A stretch of DNA of 64,000 bases from Helicovermis profundi (GCF_033097505.1 NZ_AP028654.1:1942001-2006000), one strand, 5' to 3'. Positions 8,922 through 17,671 are shown, numbered from the stretch's first letter. Numbers and translations are program-made. The notes: generated by a model not told the origin, from the letters alone.

Positions 8922-9326
8922 TTAATCTATTAAAGTTTCATGAATAAAAATTTTCTTTCTTTTTTTTGCTTCTTTTACTATTTCTATTTTTAACACATCT
9001 AAATCTTCGATTGAATTCTTTAAAGTGATAAGATCATCAAAACTACCTACAACAATCCACTTCTTATTTTTTCTAGTTCTACTAACCAATTCTATATTTT
9101 TCCAAGTTATTTCTTTATAAACTTTGTCTTTATAATAGACTTTAACACTTTTTTCATCTACTCCGTAAGACATAAAGTATTGTCTATATCCATCTCTAAA
9201 GAGTAGTACGCATCCAAAAAAACTTATTACAAAAAATACTAAGTTTTTAAGCATTAATGATCCAATTACAAACAAAAGTCCAACAAGTAAATTTACAATA
9301 ATATGTGTTCTTTTTACCTTATGCAT
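8922..9326 (-). CDS. Small membrane protein with C-terminal PH-like region, function unknown
   Basis: Encodes 134 residues. Two close hydrophobic segments at about residues 9-45 (NLLVGLLFVIGSLML and LVFFVISFFGCVLLF) are followed by a soluble region with alternating strands (KSVKVYYKDKVYKEITWKNI) like the bacterial PH/YcxB-type fold. I do not recognise the family. It starts 1 base after the yraN stop, so it is the last gene of the ylqG-flhB2-yraN operon. Confidence 0.7.
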   Translation of the reverse strand: MHKVKRTHIIVNLLVGLLFVIGSLMLKNLVFFVISFFGCVLLFRDGYRQYFMSYGVDEKSVKVYYKDKVYKEITWKNIELVSRTRKNKKWIVVGSFDDLITLKNSIEDLDVLKIEIVKEAKKRKKIFIHETLID

Positions 9327-9327
9327 T

Positions 9328-9690
9328 TTACACCCACTCTATAATTTTTTCAATATATTCTATATTGATTTCACCATTCACATCAACTATTATACCAATA
9401 CCTGACACAAAATAACAAGGATTAATTATTTTCTTTTTTATTTGATGATAATTATAACATTTAATTATTCTGTCTATCTTTTTTCTATTTATAAACTCAA
9501 GTGGATGTCCATACTCTAAGCTTCTTCTTGTCTTAACTTCAACTAAAAAAAGTTCATTTCCACTTCTTGATATTATATCAATTTCTCCTAGCCTATTAAA
9601 AAAATTCCTATTTATAATAAAATGGCCTACACTTTTTAAATATTCCTCCGCTATATTCTCGCCCAATTTCCCAAGTTCAATTTTATTCAT
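9328..9690 (-). CDS. yraN: UPF0102 family nuclease-like protein YraN
   Basis: Encodes 120 residues with start ATG 9690 (MNKIELGKLGENIAEEYL). The nuclease-like core reads GEIDIISRSGNELFLVEVKTR, the E/D...ExK arrangement of the PD-(D/E)XK superfamily. Activity is unproven in the family; a role in processing DNA in the dprA/comM neighbourhood is often suggested. The start overlaps the end of the FlhB-like gene by 8 bases, implying translational coupling. Confidence 0.9.
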   Translation of the reverse strand: MNKIELGKLGENIAEEYLKSVGHFIINRNFFNRLGEIDIISRSGNELFLVEVKTRRSLEYGHPLEFINRKKIDRIIKCYNYHQIKKKIINPCYFVSGIGIIVDVNGEINIEYIEKIIEWV

Positions 9691-9949
9691 ACTCTTTATC
9701 CATTTTAGCAATAAAAGATAAAACTTCAGCAACTACATTATATAAATTTACTGGTATTTCTTCCCCAATAGAAAGATTATATAATTGATTTGCTAATTTT
9801 TCGTCTTTATACTTTGGTATATCATTATCATTAGCAACCTCTAATATTTTTTCAGCAATTACGCCTCTACCTTTTGCAACTACAATAGGAGCTGCACTTT
9901 CAAGCGCATCATATTTTAAGGCTGTAACTAATTTGTTTTTTTCTTTCAT
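9683..9949 (-). CDS. FlhB C-terminal-domain homologue (YlqH type)
   Basis: Encodes 88 residues similar to the cytoplasmic part of FlhB/YscU: ALKYDALESAAPIVVAKGRG, then IAEKILEVANDNDIP and a helix ending VLSFIAKM. The N-terminal membrane domain and the self-cleaving NPTH motif of FlhB are absent, as in Bacillus YlqH. It could interact with the flagellar export gate, perhaps replacing the detached FlhB C-terminal piece. It is preceded at 11 bases by the YlqG-like gene. Confidence 0.85.
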   Translation of the reverse strand: MKEKNKLVTALKYDALESAAPIVVAKGRGVIAEKILEVANDNDIPKYKDEKLANQLYNLSIGEEIPVNLYNVVAEVLSFIAKMDKEYE

Positions 9950-9960
9950 ATTTTCACATC

Positions 9961-11571
9961 CTAAATCTTCAAATCTATATTACTAGGTATAATATTATCA
10001 TTTTCAATAAAATTTATTAACGTGATTTTATCTTTTTTATTTTTAAAAACTACAGTTATTTGTCTATCATCAATTTCTTTAATAGCGTTAAGTAAAACGT
10101 TTTTTTTATCTTTTAAGTTATTTACAATTTCCTCATTTGCAATATTGAAATTTATATCAATTTTATTTTCATTAACATCAATTAAAGATTGAATTAATCC
10201 AATATTATTAGTCTCAAGAGAAATAAATATACTAAAAGATTCACCCTCTTTTTTATTTTTTTTTCTAAAAGCAAATTCCATACTCTTTTCTTCGTTATTT
10301 AATTTTAGTGGAATTTGATAATATACCACTTCGTTGTTTATATTTTTATTATATTTTAAAGAATCTTTTAATATTTCTATTTCATCTATTTTTGTTTTAC
10401 TTGAATCGCTAGCATCTTTTTTAATAAGTTCTTTAATTTCATCAAGTATTTTTAACTGTTTATCATATTCATCAATTTTTGTACTACTTAGTTCAACTAA
10501 TAACTTATTAATAGTTTTATTTTGCGTTTTATCAAATTTTGAAAATAAAGAATTAAACTGCTTAACTAAACTATTATTTTGATTTACATTATTATCATAA
10601 TTAAATAAATTTTTTATTGTATTTCCAATATTAATTTTTTTATTAAAAAGAAAACTTTTTTTAAGGCTGGAATCAATTATTTTCGCAAGTTGATTTAAGT
10701 CTTCATTTTTTACATTTCTTGTATGAGCTCCCGTTTCATTATTTTTTAATGGAAAATCAACATTTTTTTTTATATTATCCAAATCAATAATAGTTTTCCC
10801 TTTCACTGAATTTTTAACACTAATAGAATCTTCTGATTTATTGTTTATTTTTGAAAGAAATTCTTCTATTTTTGCATCAGATTTGTCATTAGTTTTATTA
10901 TCAATTTTAATATTCAATTTTGCAATTTCTGAATTGCTATCTTTAGTAAACGGAACTACTATTTCTTTAATTTTATCACCACTAATTCCTGTTTTATTAG
11001 GCGAAGCAGGCTTATTTTTCAAGTCTATTAATTTTATTACAACATCTTTTATATCTGAATTTTTACTTTCTTCTAAAATTTTAGATACATCACTATATTC
11101 TTTTTCATTTCCTGCGACTGCGTCTTTGATAATGCTAATAAAATTTTTTGCTAATTTAGTAAATGTTTTTAATTCATTTACAGTATTTTTATTGATAGGC
11201 AAATTATATTTTTTCAAATCATTTATTATACTCCATTCTTCTTTTTTTACACTATTTGTTATTTCATCTTTTGTGTTTTTCTTTGCCTCAACCTCTGTGT
11301 TTACTGTATTTACTGTATTTACTGTATTTACATGATTATTACTTTTTATATCCATGCTCAAACTAGTCTTTTCACTATTTTCATTTAAGGAAAACGTTAT
11401 ATTTTTCCCTAAAAAATTACTAAGATCAACATTAAAACGAAGTGTAACTTTTTCTCCATTTGAAAGAAGAACAGTCGCATTATTGTTAGACAAATCAATT
11501 AATTTGCCTGTTATTTGTTTATCTTTAGAAGAATTGTCTAGAGTTTTGTTAAAATTATTAATAATTTTCAT
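9961..11571 (-). CDS. YlqG-like / FliK-like large Asn-Lys-rich protein
   Basis: Encodes 536 residues, rich in Asn, Lys, Ser and Asp. The N-terminus (NKTLDNSSKDKQITGKLIDL) is a small beta domain; the long middle is low complexity and probably disordered. The last ~150 residues (KEGESFSIFISLETNNIGLI, then ITVVFKNKKDKITLINFI) resemble the C-terminal domain of flagellar hook-length control proteins. The position before the FlhB homologue is that of ylqG in Bacillus. A run of 9-bp repeats around 11299-11332 encodes NTVNTVNTVNT. The assignment by position is firmer than by sequence. Confidence 0.62.
   Translation of the reverse strand: MKIINNFNKTLDNSSKDKQITGKLIDLSNNNATVLLSNGEKVTLRFNVDLSNFLGKNITFSLNENSEKTSLSMDIKSNNHVNTVNTVNTVNTEVEAKKNTKDEITNSVKKEEWSIINDLKKYNLPINKNTVNELKTFTKLAKNFISIIKDAVAGNEKEYSDVSKILEESKNSDIKDVVIKLIDLKNKPASPNKTGISGDKIKEIVVPFTKDSNSEIAKLNIKIDNKTNDKSDAKIEEFLSKINNKSEDSISVKNSVKGKTIIDLDNIKKNVDFPLKNNETGAHTRNVKNEDLNQLAKIIDSSLKKSFLFNKKINIGNTIKNLFNYDNNVNQNNSLVKQFNSLFSKFDKTQNKTINKLLVELSSTKIDEYDKQLKILDEIKELIKKDASDSSKTKIDEIEILKDSLKYNKNINNEVVYYQIPLKLNNEEKSMEFAFRKKNKKEGESFSIFISLETNNIGLIQSLIDVNENKIDINFNIANEEIVNNLKDKKNVLLNAIKEIDDRQITVVFKNKKDKITLINFIENDNIIPSNIDLKI
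11299..11332. repeat. 9-bp tandem repeat inside the YlqG-like gene
   Basis: TTTACTGTA is repeated in tandem about three and a half times, adding one Asn-Thr-Val per unit in frame. It lies in a low-complexity part of the protein and is a likely site of length change by slippage. Confidence 0.85.
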
Positions 11572-11646
11572 AATTTACCTCTTGTTTATAATAAGTATAC
11601 TATAATCTATATCATAATTATCGAATATTTAAGTAAATAATTAAAT

Positions 11647-11675
11647 AAAAAACTCAGAAATATTCTGAGTTTTTT
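11647..11675 (-). terminator. Intrinsic terminator after rnhB
   Basis: AACTCAGAA / TTCTGAGTT with flanking A and T runs and a 3-base loop. It works in the minus direction behind rnhB; the A/T symmetry would allow both directions. Confidence 0.88.
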
Positions 11676-11678
11676 ATT

Positions 11679-12449
11679 TTATAATATATTTTTCAAAAAA
11701 GTTTTTCTATGATAAGGTGTTATGCCATGTTTTTTTATACCATCATAATGTTTTTTAGTACCATAACCTTTGTTGTTTTCAAAATCATAATTATTATAGT
11801 CTTTAGAGAGTTCCACTATCATTCTATCTCTTGTAACTTTTGCTACAATCGATGCTGCAGCAATTGAAACACTTTTAGCATCACCCTTAATAATTGCAGT
11901 TTGAGGTATATTTACGTCATCTAATTTAAGTGCATCTATTAATAGATGCTTAGGTTTTGTTTTTAACTTTAATATTGCATTCTTCATTGATAGTTTAGTT
12001 GCATTTAGAATATTTATTTCGTCAATTATTTTATTATCAACTATTCCAACACTATAATCTAACGCGTCTTTTATAATTATATTATAAAGTTCTTCTCTTT
12101 TTTTCTCAGTAAGCTTCTTTGAATCATCAACGCCTAGTAGAGAATAATTCGGAGGTAAAATTACAACAGCAGAAACTACAGGACCAAAAAGAGGTCCTCT
12201 TCCGACTTCATCAATTCCACCAACAATAATATTATTATCCCAATATTTTCTCTCATAAGATTTCATAAATTCACTTTTTTCAATTAATAAATTCATTTTA
12301 TTTTTATCTCTAAGCATCTTTTCGCCAAGTTTATTTACAGCTTTCCTTGTATCTTTTAATAAACTTTCTATAAATTTATTATTATTAAAGTTATCATTAT
12401 TATCAATATATTTTTTTATTTCTTTAACACTTAGTTTATCAATCTGCAT
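11679..12449 (-). CDS. rnhB: Ribonuclease HII
   Basis: Encodes 256 residues that cleave the RNA strand of RNA-DNA hybrids and remove misincorporated ribonucleotides. The catalytic motif GGIDEVGRGPLFGPVVSAVV (about residues 78-97), LLIDALKLDD and the KGDAKSVSIAAASIVAKVTR segment carry the acidic residues. The ~75-residue N-terminal helical extension is typical of Firmicute RNase HII. It starts 5 bases after the ylqF stop, as in Bacillus. Confidence 0.96.
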   Translation of the reverse strand: MQIDKLSVKEIKKYIDNNDNFNNNKFIESLLKDTRKAVNKLGEKMLRDKNKMNLLIEKSEFMKSYERKYWDNNIIVGGIDEVGRGPLFGPVVSAVVILPPNYSLLGVDDSKKLTEKKREELYNIIIKDALDYSVGIVDNKIIDEINILNATKLSMKNAILKLKTKPKHLLIDALKLDDVNIPQTAIIKGDAKSVSIAAASIVAKVTRDRMIVELSKDYNNYDFENNKGYGTKKHYDGIKKHGITPYHRKTFLKNIL

Positions 12450-12454
12450 AAGAA

Positions 12455-13318
12455 TTAATCATCCTTTTTTATGTCATCAGGAGTTTCTAAACTCAGTTTT
12501 CCAAGTACTCCTTTTCTAAATTCATCAAGTACAATTTTTGCAACTTTAGTATAATCAATTTGATTTTTAGACATAAGACATCCACGTCTTCTACCAATAG
12601 CTTCCATAACTTCTAATCTATCTTTATCATCAATTTCAATATTATATCTAGAAGTAATAATTTCTGGGTTAATAGTAATTATTTTTTCAATTAAGTACAT
12701 GCCAACTTCTTCAAGTGGAAGTATTTCATCTTTAATTGCTCCAGTGTAAGCTAAATTTAATCCCACTTTTTTATTTTCAATTTTGGGCCATAATATACCT
12801 GGAGTATCAAATAGTTCAAGATCTTTTCTAATTCTAATCCACTGTTTTCCACGTGTTACACCTGGTCTATTCCCAGTTTTAGCACTTTTTTTACCAACAA
12901 GTTTATTAATAAGAGATGACTTTCCTACATTTGGAATGCCAATAATCATAGCTCTTACAGCTCTTGCTTTTCTTCCTTGTTTTTCAAACTTTTCGATTTT
13001 TTCTCTCATTACAAATCTTATTTCATGTACAAGTCTATTTATACCTACACCTGTTAATGAATTTATTGGGATTGCAGAAATCCCTAAATTTTTATAATAT
13101 CTAATCCATTCTTCGAGCGTTTTTTCATTTGCAAGATCAAATTTATTTAAAGCAACAATTTTAGGTTTATTTTCAAGTAAATCATCAATACTTGGATTTT
13201 TACTACTAACAGGAATCCTAGCATCTAAAACCTCAACTACTATATCAACCATTTTTAAATTTTCTTGTATTAGTTCTCTAGTTTTTTTCATATGCCCAGG
13301 GTACCAGTTAATATTCAT
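12455..13318 (-). CDS. ylqF: Ribosome biogenesis GTPase YlqF/RbgA
   Basis: Encodes 287 residues of the circularly permuted GTPase needed for late 50S assembly. Order of motifs is G4 (ALNKFDLA), G5, G1 (GIPNVGKSSLINKL), G2/G3 (GVTRGKQW, DTPGILWP), confirming the permutation. The start ATG 13318 (MNINWYPGHMKKTRELI) has AAGGAG six bases upstream. Neighbours rnhB and rplS are the conserved partners. Confidence 0.96.
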   Translation of the reverse strand: MNINWYPGHMKKTRELIQENLKMVDIVVEVLDARIPVSSKNPSIDDLLENKPKIVALNKFDLANEKTLEEWIRYYKNLGISAIPINSLTGVGINRLVHEIRFVMREKIEKFEKQGRKARAVRAMIIGIPNVGKSSLINKLVGKKSAKTGNRPGVTRGKQWIRIRKDLELFDTPGILWPKIENKKVGLNLAYTGAIKDEILPLEEVGMYLIEKIITINPEIITSRYNIEIDDKDRLEVMEAIGRRRGCLMSKNQIDYTKVAKIVLDEFRKGVLGKLSLETPDDIKKDD

Positions 13319-13395
13319 CATTTTCTCCTTTACCATATATGTAAACAATTTAACACGCTCTTTTTCATTATAAATTAATCCGTAATATAAGTAAA

Positions 13396-13414
13396 GAGGC
13401 TGAAATTCAGCCTC
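13396..13414 (-). terminator. Probable terminator after rplS
   Basis: GAGGCTGAA-A-TTCAGCCTC is a perfect 9-bp stem with a single-base gap (so a slightly smaller stem in practice), followed on the minus strand by TTTACTTATATT. The weak U tract may allow some readthrough into ylqF. Confidence 0.7.
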
Positions 13415-13423
13415 CTCTCAAAC

Positions 13424-13771
13424 TTATTTTCTTTCTTTAACTTTAGCTGATTTACCTACTCTATCTCTAATGTAGTTAAGTCTTGCTCTTCTTACTTTAC
13501 CTTTTCTTGTTACTTCGATTTTTTCAATCTTAGGTGAATGAATAGGAAGTATTTTCTCAACGCCTACTCCGTAAGAAATTTTTCTTACAGTAACAGTTTC
13601 ATTAAGTCCACCGTTTTGTCTCTTCATTACTAGGCCTTCAAAAATCTGAATTCTTTCTCTTTTACCCTCTTTTACTTTTAAGTGAACTTTAATAGTATCA
13701 CCAACTCTAAAAGGTGTAATTGTTTCTTTCATTTGCTCAGCTTCAATAGCTTTAATCATGTTCATATTCAT
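13424..13771 (-). CDS. rplS: 50S ribosomal protein L19
   Basis: Encodes 115 residues, the usual length. The start ATG 13771 ([16 protein letters not shown]) is chosen since family members start near here and AAGGAG lies upstream; the open frame before it is the structured leader. Recognisable segments are [35 protein letters not shown] and [20 protein letters not shown]19 sits at the 30S-50S interface. Confidence 0.97.
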   Translation of the reverse strand: MNMNMIKAIEAEQMKETITPFRVGDTIKVHLKVKEGKRERIQIFEGLVMKRQNGGLNETVTVRKISYGVGVEKILPIHSPKIEKIEVTRKGKVRRARLNYIRDRVGKSAKVKERK

Positions 13772-13784
13772 AATAATATGGTCT

Positions 13785-13845
13785 CCTTTTTTATACTCGT
13801 AGACGTTCTTGAACCATAACAGCGGACCGTCCGTTTCCAAAATAC
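13785..13845 (-). promoter_or_regulatory. Candidate L19 leader RNA
   Basis: Between trmD and rplS lies an unusually GC-rich stretch for this genome. On the minus strand it contains GGACGGTCCGCTG and later GGTTCAAGAACGTC; the GACG at 13828-13831 pairs with CGTC at 13802-13805. Size, place and sequence character agree with the L19 leader known in Firmicutes, where the RNA is thought to bind L19 for feedback. The family assignment is from memory of its pattern. Confidence 0.6.
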
Positions 13846-13881
13846 ATTATAACACTAATATCTATAGTAAACAATAAAAAT

Positions 13882-14607
13882 CTATAAATCATCTAATATT
13901 TTTTTAATATATTTATTTTTTTTATTATCTATAGCAAATTTATTGAAAAGATCTTTTCTTCTTTTCTTAGTTACTTTTAATGATTCAATAAGTCGCCATT
14001 CTTTTATTTTTTCATGATTACCCGACAAAAGAACATCAGGAACTTTTACACCTTCAAATGTTGAAGGTCTAGTGTACTGCGGGTATTCAAGAACTCCACT
14101 ATAAAAGCTCTCATCTTCAAAGGATACATTTGAAGATAATACTCCATCAATCATTCTTGAAATACTGTCAACAACCATCATTGCAGGAATTTCTCCACCA
14201 GTTAAAACAAAATCTCCAATTGATATCTCATCAGTAACATAATTGTCAATAACCCTTTGATCAACACCTTCATAGTGGCCACACAAAAGAATAATTCTAT
14301 CAAGCTTAGAAAATTCTTTAGCATAATTTTGATTAAAAGTTTTACCTTTAGGCGACAGATATATCACCCTTGTATTCTCATAATCAATAGCTCTAAGTGA
14401 ATCTATAATTGGTTGAGGAGAAAGTAACATACCGGCTCCACCACCATAAGTATAATCATCAACTTTTCTATGCTTATTAGTTGAATAGTCTCTAAAATTA
14501 ATTGTATTTACATCAATTATTTTGTTTTTTATCGCTCTTCCGATTATGCTTGTATTTTTAAATGATTCAAACATTTCAGGAAACAGGGTAAGAATATCAA
14601 ATTTCAT
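13882..14607 (-). CDS. trmD: tRNA (guanine-N1-)-methyltransferase TrmD
   Basis: Encodes 241 residues that methylate G37 of tRNAs, preventing frameshifts. The start ATG 14607 (MKFDILTLFPEMFES) overlaps the rimM stop as TGATG. The trefoil-knot SAM-binding motifs are visible: YLSPKGKTFNQ, ILLCGHYEGVDQRVID and ISIGDFVLTGGEIPAMM. Downstream comes the rplS leader. Confidence 0.97.
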   Translation of the reverse strand: MKFDILTLFPEMFESFKNTSIIGRAIKNKIIDVNTINFRDYSTNKHRKVDDYTYGGGAGMLLSPQPIIDSLRAIDYENTRVIYLSPKGKTFNQNYAKEFSKLDRIILLCGHYEGVDQRVIDNYVTDEISIGDFVLTGGEIPAMMVVDSISRMIDGVLSSNVSFEDESFYSGVLEYPQYTRPSTFEGVKVPDVLLSGNHEKIKEWRLIESLKVTKKRRKDLFNKFAIDNKKNKYIKKILDDL

Positions 14608-15101
14608 CAAATCATTCCTTCAATTACTTTTACAGTTATTACTTTTTCATCTGAATTTATTTCAAGAACAAATTCATCTACATCTGGAATTAATATTTCT
14701 TTATCACTAGTAAGACTTTCAATCACTAATACATCTTGTACAGATTTCGAAATAAAACTCTTTAATACACCAATTTTACCTAAATTCACATCTACTACAT
14801 CCATACCAATCAAATCTTCTATATAAATATTGTTTTCATCTAAATCATCTTTTTCAACATATACAAGTTTACCTTTATATTTTTCAATATCATTAATATC
14901 ATCAATATTTTTAAATTTAACAATAACCATTTTTTTAAAATATCTTACTCTTTCAATTTCAAATTCTTCGCTAACTCCTTCAAAAGTTAATTTGCCAAAA
15001 GTTTCATAATCTTCCTTAACATTCAGATAAGGATATATTTTAACTTCTCCTTTTAAACCATGTGTATTTGCAATTTTTCCGACTTTAAGTTTTTCGCTCA
15101 T
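14607..15101 (-). CDS. rimM: 16S rRNA processing protein RimM
   Basis: Encodes 164 residues; start ATG 15101 (MSEKLKVGKIANTHGLKGEV) follows GGAGGG. The N-terminal beta barrel holds the THGLKGEVK signature and the C-terminal PRC barrel contains DLIGMDVVDVNLGKIGVL. RimM helps mature the 30S head near S19. It overlaps trmD by one base. Confidence 0.96.
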   Translation of the reverse strand: MSEKLKVGKIANTHGLKGEVKIYPYLNVKEDYETFGKLTFEGVSEEFEIERVRYFKKMVIVKFKNIDDINDIEKYKGKLVYVEKDDLDENNIYIEDLIGMDVVDVNLGKIGVLKSFISKSVQDVLVIESLTSDKEILIPDVDEFVLEINSDEKVITVKVIEGMI

Positions 15102-15210
15102 ATTTCCCTCCATTTTAATTCACTAAATATACCTAGTATAAATAACTATATTTACTAAATTAAAATTATATTTTAATATTAAAAATACAATTATTAATGC
15201 ATATTAATTA

Positions 15211-15250
15211 AAAACAACAAAATGAGGTTTAATCCTCTTTTTGTTGTTTT
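15211..15250 (-). terminator. Intrinsic terminator after khpA
   Basis: AAAACAACAAAA-T-GAGG paired with CCTC-T-TTTTGTTGTTTT around a 6-base loop; the AT ends give a U-rich tail on the minus strand. It separates rpsP-khpA from rimM-trmD. Confidence 0.85.
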
Positions 15251-15263
15251 ATTCATTACATTG

Positions 15264-15500
15264 TTAATTTTGTTGAACAATCTCAATAACTACATGTTTA
15301 TTTACTTTAGTAGCAGCCGCTTTTACAACTGTACGTAAGGCTTTAGCAATTCTTCCTTGCTTTCCAATAACCTTACCCATATCATCTGCATGAACTTTTA
15401 ACTGTACAAGAACAGATTGAGATTCCTCTTTTTCAGTTACTTCAACTGCCTCAGGATTATCAACTAATGCTTTAGCAATTGACTTTACTAATTCGCCCAT
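15264..15500 (-). CDS. khpA: KH-domain RNA-binding protein KhpA
   Basis: Encodes 78 residues with start ATG 15500 (MGELVKSIAKALVDNPEAVE) after AGGTGG. One KH domain with the GKVIGKQGRIAKALR loop. In other Firmicutes KhpA pairs with KhpB to bind RNA and affects cell-size control. It follows rpsP by 30 bases, the standard arrangement. Confidence 0.94.
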   Translation of the reverse strand: MGELVKSIAKALVDNPEAVEVTEKEESQSVLVQLKVHADDMGKVIGKQGRIAKALRTVVKAAATKVNKHVVIEIVQQN

Positions 15501-15530
15501 TTTAACACCACCTAAGCTTTTAACAAGCAA

Positions 15531-15788
15531 TTATTTGCTCATTTTATCATAGATACCATGTTTTTTGAATAAATCTTTCACAGTATCAGTTGGTTGTGCA
15601 CCATTACTTAACCATTTAATAGCTTTTTCTTCATCTATCTTAACGTCAGCAGGATCTGTCATTGGGTTATAATGACCAATATGATCAATAAACTTACCAT
15701 CTCTAGGAGAACGTGCATCAGCAACTACTACTCTATAAAAAGGTTTTTTCTTAGCACCCATTCTTCTTAATCTAATTTTTACAGCCAT
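15531..15788 (-). CDS. rpsP: 30S ribosomal protein S16
   Basis: Encodes 85 residues. The start [20 protein letters not shown] and the segment [20 protein letters not shown] are diagnostic. A strong GAGGAGGTGA site precedes the ATG. First gene of the rpsP-khpA transcript, 60 bases after ffh. Confidence 0.98.
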   Translation of the reverse strand: MAVKIRLRRMGAKKKPFYRVVVADARSPRDGKFIDHIGHYNPMTDPADVKIDEEKAIKWLSNGAQPTDTVKDLFKKHGIYDKMSK

Positions 15789-15848
15789 TTTTTCACCTCC
15801 TCATAAATTACATATTTATATAAATATTATTATACACAAGTTAATTAA

Positions 15849-17186
15849 CTACATAAATGGAAGTTTAAGTTTTCCACCTTTTTTCATTTTCTTTTCCATA
15901 CCTGTAAATTGTTTCATCATTTTCTTTGTTTGAGAAAACTGTTTTAGAAGTTTATTTACGTCTTGAACTTTTGTACCACTACCACTTGCTATTCTTTTCT
16001 TTCTATTCGAATTTATAACATTTGTATTTTTTCTTTCTTTAGGTGTCATTGACTGTATAATCGCTTCAAGTCTTAAAAATTCTTTATCATCAACTTCAAT
16101 ATTTTTAAGAGCTTTATTATTCATACCTGGAAGCATTCCAAGGATATCACTAAGCGGTCCCATTTTTTTCATTTGTTGAAGTTGATCTAGAAAATCTTCT
16201 AAATCAAAATCATTACTTTTCATCTTTCTCTCTAATTTTTTTACCTTATCTTCATCAAATGACTCTTGAGCTTTTTCAATTAATGTAAGAACATCTCCCA
16301 TCCCTAATATTCTTGAAGCCATTCTATCAGGGTGAAATTCCTCTATATCAGTCAGTTTTTCACCAACACAGGCAAATTTAATAGGTTTTCCGGTTACCGC
16401 TCTAACTGAGAGCGCAGCACCACCACGTGTATCACCATCTAATTTAGTAAGGATTAATCCATCTATTCCAAGACGTTCATTAAACACTTCAGCGACATTA
16501 ACTGCATCTTGACCTGTCATTGAGTCAACGACTAAAAGTATCTCAGATGGTTTTACACTCGATTTAATATCTTCAAGTTCTACCATAAGATTATCATCAA
16601 TATGAAGTCTACCTGCTGTATCTATTATAATTAAGTCATTATTATTTTTTACTGCATGTTTTAGCGCTGCTTTTGCAATGTCAACGGGGCTAAGTTTATC
16701 TCCCATAGAAAAAACTGGAATATCTAAGCTTTTACCTACAACTTCTAATTGTTTGATTGCTGCTGGTCTATATACATCACACGCTACCAAAAGCGGATTC
16801 TTACCTTTTTTCTTAAGTATATTACCAAGTTTACCACTTGTAGTTGTTTTACCTGCACCTTGAAGACCAACCATCATAAGTATCGTTGGATTAGCCGAAA
16901 AATCAATTTTACTTTGAGTTTGCCCCATCAGTTCCGTTAATTCTTCGTTAACTATTTTGATAACCTGTTGACCTGGCGTTAAGCTATTAAGTACTTCCTG
17001 TCCAATTGCTCTTTCATTAACTTTTTTTATAAAATCTTTTACTATTTTAAAGTTTACATCCGCTTCAAGCAAAGCTAATTTTACTTCACGCATTGCTGAT
17101 TTAACATCACTTTCGTTTAATTTACCTTTACCTCTTAAATTTTTAAAAGTATTTTGAAGTTTTTCTGCCAATCCATCAAATGCCAA
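15849..17186 (-). CDS. ffh: Signal recognition particle protein Ffh
   Basis: Encodes 445 residues. The N domain (MAFDGLAEKLQNTFKNLRGK) is followed by the SRP GTPase domain with GLQGAGKTTTSGKLG, DTAGRLHID and TKLDGDTRGGAA. The C-terminal methionine-rich M domain (LQQMKKMGPLSDILGMLPGM, then TKKMMKQFTGMEKKMKKG) binds 4.5S RNA and signal peptides. It follows ylxM, its usual partner. Confidence 0.98.
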   Translation of the reverse strand: MAFDGLAEKLQNTFKNLRGKGKLNESDVKSAMREVKLALLEADVNFKIVKDFIKKVNERAIGQEVLNSLTPGQQVIKIVNEELTELMGQTQSKIDFSANPTILMMVGLQGAGKTTTSGKLGNILKKKGKNPLLVACDVYRPAAIKQLEVVGKSLDIPVFSMGDKLSPVDIAKAALKHAVKNNNDLIIIDTAGRLHIDDNLMVELEDIKSSVKPSEILLVVDSMTGQDAVNVAEVFNERLGIDGLILTKLDGDTRGGAALSVRAVTGKPIKFACVGEKLTDIEEFHPDRMASRILGMGDVLTLIEKAQESFDEDKVKKLERKMKSNDFDLEDFLDQLQQMKKMGPLSDILGMLPGMNNKALKNIEVDDKEFLRLEAIIQSMTPKERKNTNVINSNRKKRIASGSGTKVQDVNKLLKQFSQTKKMMKQFTGMEKKMKKGGKLKLPFM

Positions 17187-17204
17187 GGTGTAACCTCCTT
17201 AGTA

Positions 17205-17549
17205 TTATCTTTCAACAATACATTTTATCTTTTCTATTTGTTCTTTAATATATTCATTATCTAATCTACTTTGTATTTCATTAACTAAATTCAAAATAGT
17301 AGTCTTTTCTTCTAACGTTTTTAAATATTTTTCTAATAAGCCAAGTTTATCTTCATAGTCATTAAGTATCTTTGCACTTCTCTTAAGTGAATCATAAACA
17401 GCTTGTCTACTTACATTAGCGTTAATAGATATTTCTGCAAGCGATAAATCATTAACTAAATACTGCTCTAAAACTTCTTTTTGTTTCTCAGTTAATAGTT
17501 CACTATAAAAGTCATATAAATTTCCTAGCTCTAATTTTTTTTCAATCAT
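17205..17549 (-). CDS. ylxM: YlxM family helix-turn-helix protein
   Basis: Encodes 114 residues. A sigma-70 region 4-like helix-turn-helix (LSLAEISINANVSRQAVYDS) follows an N-terminal helix with LLTEKQKEVLEQYL. In streptococci YlxM modulates SRP assembly on RNA. It is the first gene of the ylxM-ffh operon and has a strong promoter upstream. Confidence 0.93.
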   Translation of the reverse strand: MIEKKLELGNLYDFYSELLTEKQKEVLEQYLVNDLSLAEISINANVSRQAVYDSLKRSAKILNDYEDKLGLLEKYLKTLEEKTTILNLVNEIQSRLDNEYIKEQIEKIKCIVER

Positions 17550-17592
17550 ATTATCAATCGCCTTTTGTAAAGGTTAATTACTTTACAGATGT

Positions 17593-17621
17593 ATCTTATA
17601 CTATAAATATATCTATGTCAA
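17593..17621 (-). promoter_or_regulatory. Promoter of ylxM-ffh
   Basis: TTGACA (17616-17621), 17-base spacer, TAAGAT (17593-17598) on the minus strand, about 45 bases before ylxM. The -35 lies in one arm of the 17-bp inverted repeat 17605-17648. Confidence 0.8.
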
Positions 17622-17648
17622 GGCTTTTTCATTGACAAAGATATATTT
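17605..17648. repeat. 17-bp inverted repeat between ftsY and ylxM
   Basis: AAATATATCTATGTCAA (17605-17621) and TTGACAAAGATATATTT (17632-17648) are complementary apart from one A-A mismatch, with a 10-base loop. As RNA it would form a stem downstream of ftsY; as DNA both arms carry a TTGACA -35-like sequence on opposite strands. It could be an operator for the ylxM promoter. Confidence 0.75.
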
Positions 17649-17671
17649 CTTACGTTAAATAAAACACTATA

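Noticed and set aside
10841-11335. Plus-strand open frame of 164 codons opposite the YlqG-like gene
   Set aside because: It is the complement of a low-complexity Asn/Lys-rich coding region and gives a hydrophobic shadow peptide.
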